DNA of 64,000 nt from Paenibacillus sp. Soil787 (GTDB lineage Bacteria > Bacillota > Bacilli > Paenibacillales > NBRC-103111): contig NZ_LMSP01000046.1 of NCBI RefSeq assembly GCF_001429545.1, positions 219,082 to 283,081 on the forward strand, in the 5' to 3' direction. The position numbers and the translations under genes were made by a program. The notes beneath the pieces were generated by a model. The model had not been told where the DNA came from. It worked only from the letters and a program-made list of their open reading frames with translations, and made no database searches. Shown here piece by piece: positions 60,781 through 64,000 of this stretch; the stretch's first letter is position 1, and each line of letters begins with the position of its first letter.

Positions 60781-61771
60781 GATAGCATAACGGTAAGGCG
60801 AGCAGGGAACAAACGATATTGAATATCGTTTGGGAACGAGCAATTTGCTCGGAAGCATCGTTCGCAAGAAGAGCTGAAAGGCTCACGAGCTGATAAATGA
60901 AGGGATAGAAAAGGATAGCTCCTCCGATATTGAGGAGGATATGCGACCAGGCGACGTATCGCCCGGCGCGGGAACTGCTCATCCCGGCGATGAGTGCGGT
61001 CACACAGGTGCCGACATTGGCACCAATGGTTATCGCTACGCCTAGCTCGACGGGAATGCCTTGCACGGCTGCGAGGCCCATCGCCATCGCAATGACAGCT
61101 GCGCTGCTGTGTACAAGCGCCGTGACCGCGGCGCCGGCGATAACGCCCCACAGCAGACTGTGCTGCGCCTGAAGTACGAACCAGGCGAAGAGACCTCGGG
61201 ACTGCAAAGCTGGCCCGATGGTTTGCATGATCTCGATGCCGAGCAGCACGAGAGAGAAGCCGCTGACCGCAAGCGAGCCGTAGCGGACGCTGCGCAGCCA
61301 GCTGTGCCCGCCGCTGGTGGCGGGCGTGCCGGTCGCCTCCAGTGGCTGCGCGGCGGTTGCAGCGGGGGCCCTGCCTTGCGACAGCGGCCCGGCAAACCAG
61401 CTCGCCAGCCAGACGGCGGCGCTCGCGAGCAGCATCGGCACGCCGATGCCTCCGAGGCTGAGCCCGATCAGCTCGGTGGTGAGGCACGTGCCGATGTTCG
61501 TCCCGAGAATGACGCCGAGTGTTCTCGGGAAGGTCAGTACGCCAGCGCCTACGAGGCCGATGGCGATTACGGTAATGGCGGTGCTGCTTTGGAGCGCCGC
61601 TGTAAGTACAGTGCCGGTGGCGAGGCCGCGTACCGGCGTGCGGGTAAACCGCTCCAGCCAGAGCTGGAGGCGGGGGCCTGCCCACCGCTGAAGCGCGGTT
61701 TCCATCAGCTTCATCCCGAACAGAAATAGAGCTAAGCCTGTCAATACAGGCAGTACGATCGTAGTTATCAT
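60743..61771 (-). CDS. Na/Pi cotransporter family protein (NptA/YqeW-like)
   Basis: 342 residues, about eight hydrophobic segments in two inverted repeats with the family QSSTAIT (AALQSSTAITVIAIGL) and VHSSAAVIAMAMG motifs and repeated GANVGTC/GTNIGTC blocks. It imports phosphate with sodium. AAGGAGATCATCTGCA precedes the ATG at 61771. The coding region is GC-rich (much of 60930-61700) relative to its neighbours, unlike deoC. Its start lies near the methyltransferase gene, divergent. Confidence 0.9.
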   Translation of the reverse strand: MITTIVLPVLTGLALFLFGMKLMETALQRWAGPRLQLWLERFTRTPVRGLATGTVLTAALQSSTAITVIAIGLVGAGVLTFPRTLGVILGTNIGTCLTTELIGLSLGGIGVPMLLASAAVWLASWFAGPLSQGRAPAATAAQPLEATGTPATSGGHSWLRSVRYGSLAVSGFSLVLLGIEIMQTIGPALQSRGLFAWFVLQAQHSLLWGVIAGAAVTALVHSSAAVIAMAMGLAAVQGIPVELGVAITIGANVGTCVTALIAGMSSSRAGRYVAWSHILLNIGGAILFYPFIYQLVSLSALLANDASEQIARSQTIFNIVCSLLALPLCYLNMWKRLEFRSQ

Positions 61772-61896
61772 TGCAGATGATCTCCTTCGCGAGCTTGCTA
61801 ATCATTTTTCAACCAATATATGTGACCGTACAGACAAGCATGACAAGCAAGCTGATGAGAGTGAACGGTTTCACACAAAGGACGGCTAAAAGCATA

Positions 61897-63267
61897 ATGA
61901 CAGCAATATTTTTACATAAGAAACGCAAACCTCGTTTGGAGCAAGGACACCCATGGGTATACAAAAGTGAAATCGAGCGTGTAGATGGCGAGATCGAACC
62001 AGGACAATTAGTTCCTGTTCAAACTCATCTCGGCCAATACCTAGCAACGGGATATTATAACGAGGCTTCCCAAATTACGGTCCGAATCGTATCCTATAAA
62101 CCGCTTGAAGCAATGACAACGGAATTTTTCGTTGAGCGGTTTGCACGCTGTTTACAGCATCGCAAGCGCTTTGTGAAAGATGCGCAATCTTTTCGCTTGG
62201 TTTATGGTGAAGCCGACTTTTTACCGGGGCTCATTGTAGATAAATTTGAGGATACGCTGGTTGTTCAAATTCTCACGATGGGAATGGACCGCTGCAGAGA
62301 ACAAATTGTTGCTGCATTGGTTCAGGTTATGAAGCCAACTGGCATATTTGAACGCAGTGATGTTTCGATTCGTGAGCTAGAAGGGTTGAAACAGACCAAG
62401 GGCTTACTGTATGGCGAGTGTCCCAAGCATGTTGATATTTTGGAAAATGGCCTGCGCATTCGCGTTGACATTGAAGAAGGTCAGAAAACCGGTTATTTCT
62501 TTGACCAAAGAGAGAATCGCGCAGCCATCGCTCCGCTAATGACAGGATGGGGCTATCGCAGCGGAATTGAATTGAAAGAAGTTGAGGAGGATGGCGTGAG
62601 CCAGACACTCCCAGTAAATGCGAACGGCAAAGTCGTTTCCTTTCCATATTGGGATGGCGCGTCTGTGCTGGAATGTTTCTCCCATACTGGCAGCTTCACG
62701 TTAAATGCCTGTAAATTCGGTGCGAAAAAAGTAACCTGCCTCGATATTTCGGAGCATGCGATTGAAAGTGCGCGGACGAACGTTGCATTGAACGGTTTTG
62801 AAGAACGCGTAGAGTTTGTGGTCGCAGATGCTTTCGAATACTTGCGTACACAAGTCAAAGGCTTGGATGAGCGGAAGGTTCGTGCGAGTGCTGGCAGTGG
62901 TAAAGCTAAAGTGGATACGTCGAAGCCGGTTGCAGAAGGTGGACGGACTTGGGATGTGGTCATCCTTGACCCTCCTGCTTTCGCAAAAACGAAGAGTGCC
63001 GTCGAAGGTGCCTGCCGCGGATACAAGGATATTAACTTGCACGGTATGAAGCTTGTGAACGAAGGCGGCTACTTAGTAACAGCGAGTTGTTCCTATCACA
63101 TGCACCCTGAGTTGTTCCTAGAAACTATTCATGCAGCTGCGACTGATGCAGGTAAAATTCTGCGATTAATAGAGTTCCGTGAAGCAGGTATGGATCATCC
63201 TCGCATCCTCGGTGTAGATGAGGGACATTACTTGAAGTTTGCTATCTTTGAGGTACGGAGTAAGTAA
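61897..63267 (+). CDS. RlmI-like class I SAM-dependent 23S rRNA methyltransferase
   Basis: 456 residues from ATG 61897. N-terminal PUA domain (FLHKKRKPRLEQGHPWVYKS), middle EEGQKTGYFFDQRENR (family motif), SAM domain with CFSHTGSFTLNACKFGAKKV, LDISEHAIESAR and catalytic VVILDPPAFAKTKSAVEG, then TASCSYHMHPELF. A longer in-frame start (61771) lacks a ribosome site and overlaps the divergent gene; AAAGGACGG (61876-61884) lies before 61897 at rather wide spacing. An insert of about 40 residues (VKGLDERKVRASAGSGKAKV) between motifs is unusual. rRNA cytosine methylation is expected; the exact target is unproven. Confidence 0.86.
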   Translation: MTAIFLHKKRKPRLEQGHPWVYKSEIERVDGEIEPGQLVPVQTHLGQYLATGYYNEASQITVRIVSYKPLEAMTTEFFVERFARCLQHRKRFVKDAQSFRLVYGEADFLPGLIVDKFEDTLVVQILTMGMDRCREQIVAALVQVMKPTGIFERSDVSIRELEGLKQTKGLLYGECPKHVDILENGLRIRVDIEEGQKTGYFFDQRENRAAIAPLMTGWGYRSGIELKEVEEDGVSQTLPVNANGKVVSFPYWDGASVLECFSHTGSFTLNACKFGAKKVTCLDISEHAIESARTNVALNGFEERVEFVVADAFEYLRTQVKGLDERKVRASAGSGKAKVDTSKPVAEGGRTWDVVILDPPAFAKTKSAVEGACRGYKDINLHGMKLVNEGGYLVTASCSYHMHPELFLETIHAAATDAGKILRLIEFREAGMDHPRILGVDEGHYLKFAIFEVRSK

Positions 63268-63294
63268 TGTAATGAGATGAAAAAGTATGTCGTT

Positions 63295-63351
63295 GGAAAG
63301 GGCTATCCAAAAAGTAGGTTGAAAATCTACTTGAGGATGGCCCTTTTAAGG
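63295..63351 (+). terminator. Terminator after the RlmI-like gene
   Basis: AAAGGGCTATCC / GGATGGCCCTTTT with inner AGTAG/CTACT. Confidence 0.85.
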
Positions 63352-64000
63352 TTTTTGACCTTATGGACACGCAATTCGATATTCAGAACGAAATTCATAC
63401 TTCCAGGCTGTCAAATCCCTACTTCTATTGGATTAAACCAATAAAAGTAGCATTCGTGCTTCGAAATTCATAATGTGGGAGTTGAAAATTCTCAATATGA
63501 CTTTTGGAACGGATAGCCACATTAATCTATCAACAACTGATCTTACTTCGTTCGAGTCCACTTCAATCATCAAATGGCAAAGGAGCTAACAACAAATGAA
63601 TACTTTAAAGCAACCTCACAAGGGGTTAGGTCGGAATGTGATTAGTACTCTTGACATCGTTGATATTCTAACATTTCATTAATTTTGGCGACTCATTTCT
63701 TTGTTCGTAAGCTGCAGCGTGATTTATGAAGAAGGACAGTAGGGGGTACCTAATCGAAATTCAACCCGTACCCGACATCACCAGGTTTTTGCGGAACGTA
63801 GATGTCTTATATTGCTCAAAAACCAGTATTTCACGTTTTCGCGGAACGAGGATCCTCTATTTCCCGCATTCTGGCGTAAAAACCGGTAAAACGCCAAAAT
63901 AGTTATAATGAACGAAACCGACTGCCACTTTGCGTAACGTAGATTAATTTTGTGAAGAATGGATGTATCAAGAAAACAACCCAATCTTTCAAAATCAGAG
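63352..64000. other. Gene-poor end region with short dispersed repeats
   Basis: No supported gene in 650 bases. Three related elements near the end: TTGCGGAACGTAGATGTC (about 63787), TCGCGGAACGAGGATCCTC (about 63839) and TTGCGTAACGTAGATTAA (about 63932). They have the form GCG(G/T)AACG-AGAT... and are followed by TATTT-type runs. An inverted TGGCGTAAAA / TTTTACGCCA-like pairing surrounds 63873-63900. Confidence 0.4.

Noticed and set aside
60777..61805. A second 342-residue protein in another frame of the Na/Pi gene
   Set aside because: Arg/His-rich composition, no family match and full overlap with the clear membrane transporter frame.

Overview
The window is a chromosomal segment of a spore-forming, competence-gene-bearing Firmicute, most likely a Paenibacillus or close relative. 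The evidence is the strong AGGAGG-type ribosome sites, the Bacillus-like gene orders (yqeG-yqeH-aroE-yhbY-nadD-yqeK-rsfS, comER/comEA-comEB-comEC-holA-rpsT, gpr-spoIIP-yqxA-lepA-hemW-hrcA-grpE-dnaK-dnaJ-prmA-rsmE-mtaB), the germination genes (spoVAC-D-E) and the many copper-amine-oxidase-like stalk domains and multidomain exported hydrolases typical of Paenibacillaceae. Almost everything is core genome on the + strand.

Layout. 1-4720: the end of a sugar ABC transporter operon (two permeases, a Gfo/Idh/MocA dehydrogenase) converging on a secreted three-domain GH27-like glycosidase. 4910-7906: galU, a GT4 glycosyltransferase, a papain-like peptidase and two tiny genes. 7963-11437: a spore membrane cluster with a DUF1657 gene, a decayed DUF421 (yetF-like) gene, spoVAC-spoVAD-spoVAE and two YjcZ-type mini-proteins. 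11796-16273: MoxR ATPase / DUF58 / transglutaminase operon, followed by a 5'-truncated esterase. 16957-22939: the yqeG-to-rsfS block plus cvfB-like and methyltransferase genes. 22962-25883: T-box-controlled leuS. 25916-31392: competence genes comER (divergent), comEA, comEB, comEC. 31851-33610: an ECF-like sigma factor with its anti-sigma factor. 33825-36472: holA, rpsT, gpr.

36608-39021 is an accessory insertion that splits the usual gpr-spoIIP neighbourhood. It holds a tightly coupled three-gene operon: an apparently intact TIR-like NADase-type protein, a second protein whose TIR-like domain has lost the expected catalytic glutamate and which carries an unassigned C-terminal domain, and a 55-residue protein. 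The operon is closed by a terminator and followed by about six tandem copies of a 112-bp repeat. This is my best candidate for an undescribed (defence- or spore-related) system.

39119-63267: spoIIP, yqxA, lepA, hemW, an ArgA-like acetyltransferase with a palindromic operator, then a heat-shock operon under a perfect CIRCE element. In that operon an archaeal-type (group III) chaperonin gene sits between hrcA and grpE. It is followed by dnaK, dnaJ, a PhoX-like phosphatase, a multicopper oxidase, prmA, a site-2 protease, rsmE, mtaB, deoC, a divergent Na/Pi cotransporter and an RlmI-like methyltransferase. The last 650 bases contain no gene I can support. No rRNA, tRNA, insertion sequence or CRISPR array was seen.

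A dispersed repeat family whose last unit is a perfect inverted repeat (AGTTTTGCT...AGCAAAACT type) abuts the ribosome binding site of three unrelated genes (11796, 27044, 40457). Three genes (the comEC 5' end, the chaperonin, the Na/Pi cotransporter) contain abrupt GC-rich patches.
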